A stretch of 15,305 nt of DNA from Candidatus Eiseniibacteriota bacterium (GTDB lineage Bacteria; Eisenbacteria; RBG-16-71-46), in contig VBOS01000181.1 of NCBI GenBank assembly GCA_005893185.1, positions 1 to 15,305 on the forward strand. Reading direction: 5' to 3'. A program made the position numbers and the translations under genes. This document shows positions 1 through 7,522 of the stretch, one piece after another (the stretch's first letter is position 1; each line of letters opens with the position of its first letter). Under the pieces are notes generated by a model, which was not told where the DNA came from, searched no databases, and saw only the letters and a program-made list of their open reading frames with translations.

Positions 1-47
1 CAGGATTCGTCGGCGGCCGGATGGCACGTGGTAAGGTGCGCCAGACC

Positions 48-947
48 ATGCACTTCCGACCGCGGACGACGATCATCGCGCCGCTGATCGCAATCGCTTC
101 CGCCGCCGCCCCCGGCTCATCTCCCGGGCGGGCGCCCGACCCCAAGGCCGCGGCGGGCGTCCTGCTGCACCTTCAGATGCGCGCTCCCTCTCTGGGCGAC
201 GCGCAGCGCAAGGTGCAGGTCTACCTGCCGCCCTCGTACTCCTCCGCGGACTCGGCTGGGCGCTCGTACCCTGTGATCTACATGCTCCACGGTTGGCCGG
301 GGTCGGAAGGCAACTGGTTCGGCCTCGCGCGCGGCGGGGAAACCGCCGACTCGATGATCGCGAACCGCACGATTCCCGAAGTGATCATGGTTTCGCCGAA
401 CGGGTCCGGCCTGGGATTGCTCGGCCGCTCGATGTATCTCAACAGCAGCGACGGCACGTCCCGGATCACGGACTACATCGCGCACGACGTCGTGGAGTGG
501 ACCGACGCGCATTTTCGCACGCGCCGCGAACCCCGGTACCGCGGGCTCATCGGGCTCTCCGACGGCGGAAGCGCGGCTCTCTTCCTCGCCTTCCGGCACC
601 CCGACGTGTTTGGCGCGTGCGGCGGCCACAGCGGCCAGTATCTCCTGAAGCGCGACTGGACGATCCACAAGGTGCTGGGCCCGGAACCCGGCTCCACGCG
701 GCTGCTAGCGGAGAACAGCCCGACGCTGATCGCGGACACGCTCGCGGCCGGCCTGCGCGGCCTCTCGATCTACTTCGACGTCGGGACCTCGGACGAGGAG
801 CTGGAGGACAACCGTGCTCTGCACCGCAAGCTCGATTCCTTGCACGTCGCGCACACCTACAACGAGTTCGGCGGAACGCACGACTGGAGCTACTGGCGCG
901 CCCATCTACGCGAGTCGCTGATCGCGGTCACGGCGCGCATGATGTGA
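48..947 (+). CDS. Exported alpha/beta-hydrolase esterase (esterase D / PF00756-like)
   Basis: This is a 299-residue putative esterase of the family that includes S-formylglutathione hydrolase, Fes-type esterases and antigen 85. The catalytic triad is readable: nucleophile Ser171 in GLSDGG, acid Asp249 in DVGTSDEE and His278 in GGTHDWSYW. The oxyanion-side strand YPVIYMLHGWPG lies near residue 75. The N-terminus has a basic start followed by a hydrophobic Ala/Ile stretch to about residue 21, which looks like a signal peptide, so it probably acts in the periplasm or outside the cell. I chose the ATG at 48 because AAGGTG lies 9 bases upstream and the signal peptide then begins cleanly; an in-frame ATG at 21 would add 9 residues. 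The substrate cannot be deduced. It stands alone, 168 bases before the next gene. Confidence 0.85.
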   Translation: MHFRPRTTIIAPLIAIASAAAPGSSPGRAPDPKAAAGVLLHLQMRAPSLGDAQRKVQVYLPPSYSSADSAGRSYPVIYMLHGWPGSEGNWFGLARGGETADSMIANRTIPEVIMVSPNGSGLGLLGRSMYLNSSDGTSRITDYIAHDVVEWTDAHFRTRREPRYRGLIGLSDGGSAALFLAFRHPDVFGACGGHSGQYLLKRDWTIHKVLGPEPGSTRLLAENSPTLIADTLAAGLRGLSIYFDVGTSDEELEDNRALHRKLDSLHVAHTYNEFGGTHDWSYWRAHLRESLIAVTARMM

Positions 948-1115
948 GGGCCAGCGTGCCGCGGGCGCGGACGAAGCTGCGCTCATTGCATGCGCTTAAC
1001 ACGGTCGATCGCCGACGTGCTAACGTCATCGGCTCGTGTGACAGTTCCCCGCGTGAAGCGCCCGGCGCGAACGGCCCGGGCGCGGCTCCCACCCCTGCGA
1101 GAGGAGATGTGCCGA

Positions 1116-1829
1116 ATGAAAGGCTTGTTGACGTGCGTCGTGGCATTGGGAATGTTCGGGTCGGCGTTGGCCGCGGAAGCAGCGACCGATAGCACCGCCG
1201 CCAAGAGCACATCGACCAAGAGCAGCTCCACGAAGAGCACCTCCACCAAGGACAAGGCGATGCGGCAGATCGAAGGCATGATCGCGAACGCGAAGGTCGA
1301 CACGAAGAACCCGAGCTGGCGCACTGCGCTGCCCAAGCCCACGCTGGCGGTGTTCGACACGAGCCACACCTACTACGCGCGAATGGTCACCAACAAGGGC
1401 CCGATCCTCATCAAGTTCATGCCCGAAGTTGCGCCGATGCACGTGACGAACTTCATCTATCTCGCCAAGCTCGGCTTCTACGACGGCCTCAAGTTCCACC
1501 GCGTGATCACGGGCTTCATGGCGCAGGGGGGCTGTCCGCTCGGCAACGGCACGGGCGGCCCTGGCTACCAGTTCGCGGGCGAGTTCAACCCCGCGGTGAA
1601 GCACGACAAGGCCGGCCGGCTCTCCATGGCGAACGCGGGGCCCGGAACCGACGGCAGCCAGTTCTTCCTCACGTTCGTGCCAACTCCCTGGCTCGACGGC
1701 AAGCACTCGATCTTCGGCGAGGTGGTCGAGGGGACGGACGTGCTGAAGAAGCTCGAGGGGGCGGGCTCGCAGAGTGGCGCGACCTCCGAGCCGGTCAAGA
1801 TGGAGAAGGTCACGATCGAGGTGAAGTGA
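1116..1829 (+). CDS. Exported cyclophilin-type peptidyl-prolyl cis-trans isomerase
   Basis: This 237-residue protein catalyses cis-trans isomerisation of X-Pro bonds. Residues 1-22 form a signal peptide (MKGLLTCVVALGMFGSALAA), so it should act in the periplasm. Residues 30-45 are a low-complexity linker made of three KS(T/S)ST units. The cyclophilin domain covers about residues 87-237 and keeps the active-site residues of human CypA: Arg129, Phe134, Met135 and Gln137 in FHRVITGFMAQ, the GSQFFLTF strand at 180-187, Trp192 and His197 in PWLDGKHSIFG. The start at 1116 has AGGAG 9 bases upstream; the in-frame ATG at 1107 overlaps that ribosome binding site, and the open frame back to 990 lacks support. 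It is followed by a likely terminator, so it appears to be transcribed alone. Confidence 0.93.
   Translation: MKGLLTCVVALGMFGSALAAEAATDSTAAKSTSTKSSSTKSTSTKDKAMRQIEGMIANAKVDTKNPSWRTALPKPTLAVFDTSHTYYARMVTNKGPILIKFMPEVAPMHVTNFIYLAKLGFYDGLKFHRVITGFMAQGGCPLGNGTGGPGYQFAGEFNPAVKHDKAGRLSMANAGPGTDGSQFFLTFVPTPWLDGKHSIFGEVVEGTDVLKKLEGAGSQSGATSEPVKMEKVTIEVK
1203..1247 (+). repeat. Three 15-base tandem units encoding KS(T/S)ST
   Basis: Three diverged 15-base units inside the cyclophilin gene encode KSTST, KSSST and KSTST, followed by one more Lys. They lie just after the signal peptide and look like a flexible, positively charged tether between the export signal and the folded isomerase domain. The repeat is seen directly; the role is inferred. 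Confidence 0.8.
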
Positions 1830-1868
1830 CGGGCGCGCTGCGCCGGCCGCTCCGCCAGCACGAGAACG

Positions 1869-1915
1869 GGCCGCCCCCGCCGTTGCGAGGCCTTCGGCGC
1901 GGGCGGCCTTCTTCC
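1869..1915 (+). terminator. Candidate intrinsic terminator after the cyclophilin gene
   Basis: GGCCGCCCCCGCC (1869-1881) pairs with GGCGCGGGCGGCC (1896-1908) over 13 positions with one C-C mismatch around a 14-base loop. It is followed directly by TTCTTCCT, a modest T-rich tail. It lies 40 bases after the cyclophilin stop. The weak T-tract keeps confidence moderate. Confidence 0.55.
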
Positions 1916-1954
1916 TGCCGATCCGGGCACCCGCCCCCCCTCAGCGAATAATCG

Positions 1955-1980
1955 TTGACAAAACCCTGACGCGCTGTAAT
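1955..1980 (+). promoter_or_regulatory. Possible sigma-70-type promoter for the DUF1579 gene
   Basis: A perfect TTGACA (1955-1960) is followed by TGTAAT (1975-1980), five of six bases of the -10 consensus, in the most AT-rich patch of this intergenic region. The spacer is only 14 bases, shorter than the usual 16-18, so the -10 assignment is doubtful. It would give an untranslated leader of about 200 bases before the ATG at 2193. Confidence 0.3.
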
Positions 1981-2192
1981 CCTTGCTGCCCAATTGCAGG
2001 ACCCCGAGGTCGTCCGTGGCACCACCGCACGCCCACGCCGGCCGCGATTTCCAGCGCCCCCGACTCTCGGCGCAAGACGCCACGCACATCGCTTCCCGAT
2101 CGCTCCAGGCGCCGGTCGCCGGTTGCGGCGATGTCCGCTCGTTTGTTAGCTTGCCGGCCCGCAATTCACCCCCCACGTTCGGAGGAGGAGAG

Positions 2193-2834
2193 ATGAAGAC
2201 GCGTTTGCTGATGTGTGTCGCGCTGCTCGTCGCGGTTTCGGGAGTGGCGCCGGCCCAGGAGGCCACGAAGTCCAAGACCGCGGGCGCGGGCGGCGCGAAG
2301 GCTTCCGCCGCGCAGCCGAAGATGGACCCGCAGGCCATGGCGGAGATGATGGCGAAGATGGCGGCGCCCGGACCCAGCCACGAGCGCTTCAAGCAGCTCG
2401 CGGGAGAGTGGAACCTGACGGTCAAGTGGACGATGGATCCGTCTCAGCCCATGCAGGTGACGACCTCCACCTCGACGATCACGACGCTCATGGACGGCCG
2501 CTACTGCCAGGAGCAGAGCGCGGGCGAGATGATGGGCAAGCCGTTCCAGGGGATGGGTCTCACCGGCTACGACAACGTCCTCAAGAAGTTCGTGAGCGTG
2601 TGGATCGACAACATGGGGACGGGGATCATGTCCAGCCAGGGCACGGCGGACGCGAGTGGGAACGTCATCAACTGGACGGCGGAAAGCCCGGACCCGGCGA
2701 CCGGCAAGATGACGAAGTACCGTCAGGTCACGCGCTATCTCGACGACAATCACCACGTCTTCGAGATGTACGTGAAGAGCCCGGACGGCAAGGAGTTCAA
2801 GACGATGGAGATCGCCTACGAGCGGAAGATGTAG
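2193..2834 (+). CDS. Exported DUF1579 family protein
   Basis: This is a 213-residue protein of unknown function. Residues 1-21 form a signal peptide ending near APAQ. An Ala/Lys/Met-rich segment follows to about residue 55. The conserved domain begins at HERFKQLAGEWNLTVKW, the typical opening of DUF1579 (PF07617), and runs to the end with short beta-strand-like segments ending in FKTMEIAYERKM. DUF1579 proteins are predicted beta-barrel, lipocalin-like domains with no established activity, so no function is assigned. The start is fixed by GGAGGAGGAG (2181-2190) immediately upstream. The downstream neighbour is convergent, so this gene ends its own transcription unit. Confidence 0.88.
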   Translation: MKTRLLMCVALLVAVSGVAPAQEATKSKTAGAGGAKASAAQPKMDPQAMAEMMAKMAAPGPSHERFKQLAGEWNLTVKWTMDPSQPMQVTTSTSTITTLMDGRYCQEQSAGEMMGKPFQGMGLTGYDNVLKKFVSVWIDNMGTGIMSSQGTADASGNVINWTAESPDPATGKMTKYRQVTRYLDDNHHVFEMYVKSPDGKEFKTMEIAYERKM

Positions 2835-2927
2835 CTCGAGGGAAGGCGGTCGCGCGTCGGGTCCGCCGGAACGCAGGGCGGGCTCGACGCGGGCGCCGTC
2901 CACGTTGCTCCGCGGCCCGCGGCGTTT

Positions 2928-2948
2928 GGGCGGAGAGACCTTCCGCCC
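2928..2948. terminator. Hairpin between convergent genes, possible terminator
   Basis: GGGCGGA (2928-2934) and TCCGCCC (2942-2948) form a perfect 7-base-pair stem with a 7-base loop. It lies in the 174-base gap between the convergent DUF1579 gene and the end of the pilus operon, so it could stop transcription from either side. There is no T-tract on either strand, which keeps confidence low. Confidence 0.3.
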
Positions 2949-3008
2949 GCGGCGCGACCTGGCGGGCTCACCAATCCGTGGGGCCCGCGATCATGCGCCT
3001 TCGGCCGC

Positions 3009-3101
3009 TTACGGGCGATTCGAGCGCTTCTGAGAGGAGCGCCGCATCCACCACAGCAGCCCCAGCACGATCACCGGAATCCAGATCAGCCACTTCATCA
3101 T
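3009..3101 (-). CDS. 30-residue single-span membrane microprotein at the end of the Tad operon
   Basis: This small gene encodes 30 residues starting MMKWLIWIPVIVLGLLWW, one hydrophobic span of about 15-17 residues rich in Trp. It ends in a strongly basic, polar tail (MRRSSQKRSNRP) that should stay in the cytoplasm. The main support is its ribosome binding site: AAGGAGGTGA on the transcript, a near-perfect anti-16S match, with GGAGG 9 bases before the ATG. It lies 69 bases after tadC on the same strand, so it is probably the last gene of the Tad operon. I do not recognise the family. It may stabilise or anchor part of the pilus machine, or be unrelated. Stop is TAA. Confidence 0.6.
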   Translation of the reverse strand: MMKWLIWIPVIVLGLLWWMRRSSQKRSNRP

Positions 3102-3170
3102 CTGCACTCACCTCCTTCACTCTCGGCTGCGCGTGCGCCGCGCCGGCCGTCCTTGGAGACGCTCGGGCGT

Positions 3171-4094
3171 TTAGTCTCCGGACACCAGCGCCTTCGTGAT
3201 CTGAATCGCAGCCGGACCGAGAATCACCACGAGCAGCGCCGGCAGGATCAGGAGCACGAGCGGGAACGCAAGCTTGGCGCCGGCCTGACGCGCGAGCAGC
3301 TCGGCGCGCTGGCGGCGACGCGTGCGCATCGACTGCGCGTGCGCGCGCAGCGCGTCGGCCACGCTGGTCCCGAGCCGGTCGGTCTGGATGAGCATCGCCA
3401 CCAGCGCGTAGAGCTCGTCCACGCCGGTGCGCCGTGCCAAGCCGCGCAGCGCGTCGAAGCGTGCGACTCCGGCCTGCATCTCCTGGTTCACGAGCGCCAG
3501 CTCGACCGAGAGCGCCGGGCTCGCGACCGCGATCTCCTCCGCAACGCGCTGGATCGCGGCCGCGATCCCGAGGCCGGCCTCGACGCACACCACGAGCAGG
3601 TCGAGCGCATCCGGGAGCGCGAGCATGATCTCGAGCTGCCGCCGCTTCTGGCGCAGCGAGACGTAAGCGGAGGGCAGGTAGAAGCCGGCAGCGGCTGTGA
3701 TCACCGTCCACAGGGCGACGCTACCGAGCGGGCGTCCGATCACCGATGCGATGCTGATCCAGGCCAGGGGCACCAGCACCGCGCACGCGATCTTGCAGCC
3801 CAGGAACACCGCAACCGCCTCGGGACGGCGGAATCCGGCCTTCACGAGCCCGGTGCGCAGCACGTCGCGGCCTTCGCGGGCCGGCAGGAAGCCGCCGAGG
3901 CGCGCGAGCAGCTCGAGCAGCGGATCGGGGCGCTCGCCGAAGGTCGCGCGCGCCCCGCCCGACGTGTGCGAGGCCCGGATCTGGCGCAGGCGCGCCGCGA
4001 CCGGATCGCGGGCGGTCGCCACTTGGGACCACACGGCGTAGGCGGCGAGCGAGACGGCCAGGAACAGGAGCAGGCTGAAGATCACGGTTTCCAT
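3171..4094 (-). CDS. tadC: Tad pilus inner-membrane platform protein TadC
   Basis: This 307-residue polytopic protein forms, with TadB, the inner-membrane platform on which Flp pili are assembled. Hydrophobic spans are visible at about residues 4-22, 96-118, 126-143 and 276-299. The type II secretion F domain (GSPII_F, PF00482) covers about 155-290 and includes the characteristic LALPDALDLLVVCVEAGLG and a second half around ELYALVAMLIQTDRLGTSV. The ATG at 4094 lies 2 bases after the tadB stop, implying translational coupling; an in-frame GTG two codons upstream overlaps that stop and is an alternative. Because the genome is GC-rich and cpaF is frameshifted, the tadC frame is by chance open far upstream through tadB; that extension is not real. 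Confidence 0.92.
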   Translation of the reverse strand: METVIFSLLLFLAVSLAAYAVWSQVATARDPVAARLRQIRASHTSGGARATFGERPDPLLELLARLGGFLPAREGRDVLRTGLVKAGFRRPEAVAVFLGCKIACAVLVPLAWISIASVIGRPLGSVALWTVITAAAGFYLPSAYVSLRQKRRQLEIMLALPDALDLLVVCVEAGLGIAAAIQRVAEEIAVASPALSVELALVNQEMQAGVARFDALRGLARRTGVDELYALVAMLIQTDRLGTSVADALRAHAQSMRTRRRQRAELLARQAGAKLAFPLVLLILPALLVVILGPAAIQITKALVSGD

Positions 4095-4096
4095 GG

Positions 4097-5050
4097 TCAC
4101 ACCCGGATGTTGACGATCTTGCGCACCGCCAGGATCCCGGCGACCTGCATCCCCGCCGCGAGCCACAGCGCGAACCGGCCGGAGTCGGAATCGAGCATCG
4201 GCCCGAAGAAGTTGGGCGTCAGGACGACCATGAAGATGCAAACGAAGATCGGCAGGCACACCAGGATCATGCCGGTGATCTTGCCCTGCGCGGTGTAGGT
4301 CTGGATGTCTCCCAGCACCCGGAAGCGATCCCGGATCAGAGCCGATGTGTTCGCGAGCACCTCCGCCAGGTTGCCGCCGGTCTCGCGCTGGAGCAGCACC
4401 GCCGTCGCGAAGAAGCGCAGGTCGAGCACGTCCACGCGTCGGGTGAGGTGGAGCAGCGCCTCGCGCGCGTCGAGCCCCAGCGCCTGCTCCTCCACCGTGA
4501 CGGCGAACTCGCCGCGTACCGGCTCCGGCGCCTCGTCGGCCACGATCTGCATCGCGGCGGTGAACGAGAGCCCGGCGCGCAGGGCCGTGACCAGCAGGTC
4601 GAGCGCGTCCGGGAACTCGCGCGCGAACGCCCGCATGCGCCCGCGCTTGCGCGACATCACGTAGAGCAGCGGCAGCGGCCCGCAAGCTGCGAAGCCGACG
4701 ATCGCGGGGAACAGCCGGTGGGCGAGCGCCAGCCCCAGGATGTAGCCGCCGCCCGCGAACACGACGCACAGCAGGATCAGGGTGCCGGCCCGCAGGCTCA
4801 CGCCGGCCTGGTAGAGCAGCATCTCGAGCCGCTCGCCGAGCCGGATGCCGCGCAGCGTGCGATCCAGCCACGGGATCACGCTCAGGCGGCGGTCGCGCTC
4901 CAGCTCTCGCCCCGGTCCCTCGCGGTGCGGCGCGATGCTGCGCAGGCGCTCGCTCAGCTCGCGCGCGGCGGCGCCCCCGCGCTCGAGCCCGATGCCGAGC
5001 ACGAGCAGGACGACAGCGAGCGCGATGAAGCAGATGAAGACGAGCGTCAT
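4097..5050 (-). CDS. tadB: Tad pilus inner-membrane platform protein TadB
   Basis: This 317-residue inner-membrane protein is the partner of TadC. A first membrane span lies at residues 3-22, a hydrophobic hairpin at about 88-130, and two C-terminal spans at about 259-277 and 293-310. The GSPII_F domain runs from about 145 to 275 with the family motifs EFPDALDLLVTALRAGLSF and LRFFATAVLLQRETGGNL. The gene appears complete and ends in the common VRKIVNIRV tail. Its ATG overlaps the cpaF stop as ATGA, and tadC begins 2 bases after its stop, so the three genes are translationally coupled. Length matches the usual 300-330 residues. Confidence 0.93.
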   Translation of the reverse strand: MTLVFICFIALAVVLLVLGIGLERGGAAARELSERLRSIAPHREGPGRELERDRRLSVIPWLDRTLRGIRLGERLEMLLYQAGVSLRAGTLILLCVVFAGGGYILGLALAHRLFPAIVGFAACGPLPLLYVMSRKRGRMRAFAREFPDALDLLVTALRAGLSFTAAMQIVADEAPEPVRGEFAVTVEEQALGLDAREALLHLTRRVDVLDLRFFATAVLLQRETGGNLAEVLANTSALIRDRFRVLGDIQTYTAQGKITGMILVCLPIFVCIFMVVLTPNFFGPMLDSDSGRFALWLAAGMQVAGILAVRKIVNIRV

Positions 5051-6301
5051 GCGGCCCTCGTCTGGCGCCGCCCGCGCTCGAAGATCGCGGGCGACAGCTG
5101 GACGCCCGCCAACCGCAGGCGCTCGGTACAGCGCGGCACGATGCCGGTGGCCTCGAAGTAGCCGCGCACCCTGCCGTCGTTGTCGAGCCCGGTACGCACG
5201 AAGCGGAAGATCTCCTGCATCGTGACCACCGCGCCTTCCATGCCCAGCAGCTCCTGCACGGACAGGATCTTGCGGCCTCGCGGATCGCGCGGTCCGGCAG
5301 CTCGTGCCCGGCCATCAGCACCAGGTTCTCGAGCCGGTGGAGGGCGTCGCGCGGCCCGTTCGAGTGGATCGTGGTGAGCGAGCCGTCGTGGCCGGTGTTC
5401 ATGGCCTGGAGCATGTCGAGCACCTCGTCGCCGCGCACCTCGCCCACGATGATGCGGTCGGGCCGCATGCGCAGCGCGTTCCGCACCAGGTCGCGCTGTG
5501 TGATCTGACCGCGGCCCTCGATGTTGGGGGGCCGGGTCTCGAGCCGCACCACGTGTGCCTGCTGGAGCATGAGCTCGGCCGAGTCCTCGATCGTCACGAC
5601 GCGCTCGTCGTGCGGGATGTAGCGCGAGAGGATGTTGAGCACGGTGGTCTTGCCCGACCCGGTCCCGCCCGTGATCAGCATGTTGAGCCGCGAGCGGATG
5701 CATGCGGTCAGGAACTCCGCCATGTCGGAGCCCAGCGTGCCGAATTCCAGGAGCTGTTCGATCGAGAGAGCGGAGCGGCGGAAGCGCCGGATCGAGAGGA
5801 TCGGCCCGTCGATCGCCGCCGGCGGGATGATGGCGTTCACTCGCGAGCCGTCCGGGAGCCGCGCGTCCACGAGCGGCGAGGACTCGTCGACGCGGCGGCC
5901 GACGCGCGAGATGATGCGGTCGATCACCAGCCGCAAATGGGCGTCGTCGCGGAACGCGATCGACGTCGGCTCGAGCTTGCCGAGCCGCTCGACGTAGACC
6001 TGGCGGTGGGTGTTCACCACATCAGCTCCGTGATCAGGCGCTCTTCGTCCGCGCGCGTGAGCCGGATCTCGCCATCGACGATCAGCCGGCGCGCGACGCG
6101 CTCCACTTGGGAGCGCCGTTCCCCGTCCGACAGCCCTTCGAGCTGGCTCAGGTCCAGCTTGGCGATCAGCTCGCGATGGAGCCGCATCTTCATCGCCTGA
6201 TAGCGGTCGGGCTCTGCCTCGACGGCGCGCGCTGTAGCCAGCGGGTTCGGGGCGGCTGGGCCACCCGGGCGATTGCTTCCCAACCGTTGGCGAAGGTTCA
6301 T
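5047..6301 (-). CDS. cpaF: Tad pilus ATPase CpaF/TadA, reading frame broken in two places
   Basis: This is the hexameric secretion ATPase (GspE family) that powers Flp pilus assembly. As written, the gene lies in three frames. From 6301 to about 6023 it encodes the N-terminal domain (from MNLRQRLGSN to ADEERLITEL). From about 6023 to 5275 it encodes the catalytic core: VYVERLGKLE, RVDESSPLVDARLPDGSRVN, Walker A GGTGSGKTT, Asp box TIEDSAEL, Walker B RPDRIIVGEVRGDE and His box TTIHSNGPRDALHRLE. From 5274 to 5047 it encodes the C-terminal RKILSVQELLGMEG part. About 22 residues (normally the DEVLGLGPLEPLL-type linker) are missing at the first junction and about 18 (the QIASAIDLIV-type helix) at the second. 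Restored, it would be about 457 residues, normal for CpaF. The start overlaps the cpaE stop as ATGA. It is a true pseudogene or, more likely, an assembly error. Confidence 0.85.
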
Positions 6302-7509
6302 GCGACCTTTCCTTTCCGGAACTTCCAGAATGAAGGCTTGCGCGGCATCTCGACCACGTTATCGGCGTGTTGCCCGGCTGCGCCTGACAGCGCCTGCGCC
6401 AACGCGATCAGGTCACGCGTGGCCCGGCTCTCGGCAGCATCCATGAAGAGCGGGCGGCCCAGGTTGATCGCCTTGCTCACGGCTGCATAGTCGTTCGCGA
6501 TCCGGGCCGCGATCGACAGCCCCAGCGTCTCCTCGAACTGGGCGAGCGAGACCGCCCCGTTCTCGACGAAGCGGTTGACGATCGGGCGCACGCGGTCCGG
6601 CGTCACCAGGTAGTTGAGCCGCTGGAAGACCTCGAGCGCCCGGCGCGCGGCGCGCGCCGAGGGGATGCTCAGCTCCGTCACGAGCAGGATCGTGCTCGAG
6701 CGGTCGAAGATCTCGAGCGCGGTGTCGCTGAAGCCGTGCGGCGCGTCCACCACCACGTAGTCGAACATCGCGCTCAGGGTCTCGAGCACTCCCCCGACGG
6801 TCCCGGGCTCGAGCCGTTCGGCGCGGTCGAGCTGCTCGGGCTGCGGCAGCACGCGGACACCGCTCTCGTGCTTGGCCAGCGCGTCCTGCACGCTCGCCGA
6901 GTCCAGGCGGGCCGCGTCGGCCACGTCGGCCAGCGAGCGGGTGGGGGTGAGCCCCATCAGGAACGCGACGTCGCCCGACTGGTGGTCGAGGTCGGCGAGC
7001 GCCACCTCGCCGTTCGAGATCTGCCGCAGGGCCAGCGCCAGGTTGGTCGCGATCGTGCTACAGCCGATGCCACCCTTGTTCGAGAACACCGTGATCACCT
7101 TGTGCCCACCCGCGGAACCGTGCTTGCGCGCCTTGAGCGCGGCCACGCGCTCGATCGCGGCGCCCAGGGCGCTGCGGTCGAACGGGCGGCGCAGCACGTC
7201 CTGCGCGCCGGTGCGCATGGCGCGCAGCAGGAGATCGGCATCGAGCTGGTCGGTGGTCAGGAACAGCGTTCCTTCCGGGTGCTCCATCCGGTACTGGGCG
7301 CCGGCGGCGAGCGTCTCCTCGGGCCCGCGCCGGTCCAGCTCGAGCACCAGGATGTCCGGTCGAACCTGGCGCGCCAGCGCCAGGCCGCCGCGCAGGTCGG
7401 GGCGCTCACCCGCGATCTGCACCGAGCCCGCGGTCTCGAACGCCGCGCGGAGCTGGGCCCGCTCGTTCGAGTCGCGGTGCACGAGGACCACGGACAGGGC
7501 ATGGTTCAC
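6298..7509 (-). CDS. cpaE: Tad pilus localisation ATPase CpaE/TadZ (MinD/ParA-like)
   Basis: This 403-residue protein is the ParA/MinD-type ATPase that places the Tad machine in the cell. Residues 5-125 form an atypical receiver-like domain without a clear phospho-acceptor pocket. The ATPase part starts at about 136 with the deviant Walker A KGGIGCST (Lys145 to Thr152), then the switch motif ADLDHQSGD (Asp173, Asp175) and YVVVDAPHGFSD. The last residues are basic and aromatic (FWKFRKGK). The start is a GTG: the ribosome binding site GAGGAGGAG sits 5 bases before the GTG at 7512 and 8 bases before the GTG at 7509; I chose the latter for spacing, but either is possible. Its stop overlaps the cpaF ATG. 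Its frame is intact. Confidence 0.9.
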   Translation of the reverse strand: MNHALSVVLVHRDSNERAQLRAAFETAGSVQIAGERPDLRGGLALARQVRPDILVLELDRRGPEETLAAGAQYRMEHPEGTLFLTTDQLDADLLLRAMRTGAQDVLRRPFDRSALGAAIERVAALKARKHGSAGGHKVITVFSNKGGIGCSTIATNLALALRQISNGEVALADLDHQSGDVAFLMGLTPTRSLADVADAARLDSASVQDALAKHESGVRVLPQPEQLDRAERLEPGTVGGVLETLSAMFDYVVVDAPHGFSDTALEIFDRSSTILLVTELSIPSARAARRALEVFQRLNYLVTPDRVRPIVNRFVENGAVSLAQFEETLGLSIAARIANDYAAVSKAINLGRPLFMDAAESRATRDLIALAQALSGAAGQHADNVVEMPRKPSFWKFRKGKVA

Positions 7510-7522
7510 CACGCGCTCCTCC

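Larger units (their letters stand above)
1830..2192 (+). other. 363-base intergenic region
   Basis: No gene is supported here. The frame leading into the DUF1579 gene is open from 1983, but the translation has no protein-like character and the only good ribosome binding site is at 2181-2190. The region holds a candidate terminator (1869-1915) and an AT-richer patch around 1948-1982 with a TTGACA hexamer. The rest is plain GC-rich sequence. Confidence 0.6.

Noticed and set aside
1014..1027. GACGT-gcta-ACGTC inverted repeat upstream of the cyclophilin gene
   Set aside because: Only five base pairs per arm with no other promoter element nearby; expected by chance at this length.
1981..1997. Second sigma-54-like site (ends AATTGCA) upstream of the DUF1579 gene
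   Set aside because: The TTGCA box is present but the invariant GG at -24 is TG, so it fails the key requirement.
1983..2192. 70-codon upstream extension of the DUF1579 gene
   Set aside because: The strong ribosome binding site and signal peptide begin at 2193; the extension has no protein-like features.
3153..4298. 381-codon plus-strand open frame opposite tadC/tadB
   Set aside because: Antisense shadow of clearly conserved Tad genes, with low-complexity Arg/Gln/Glu translation.
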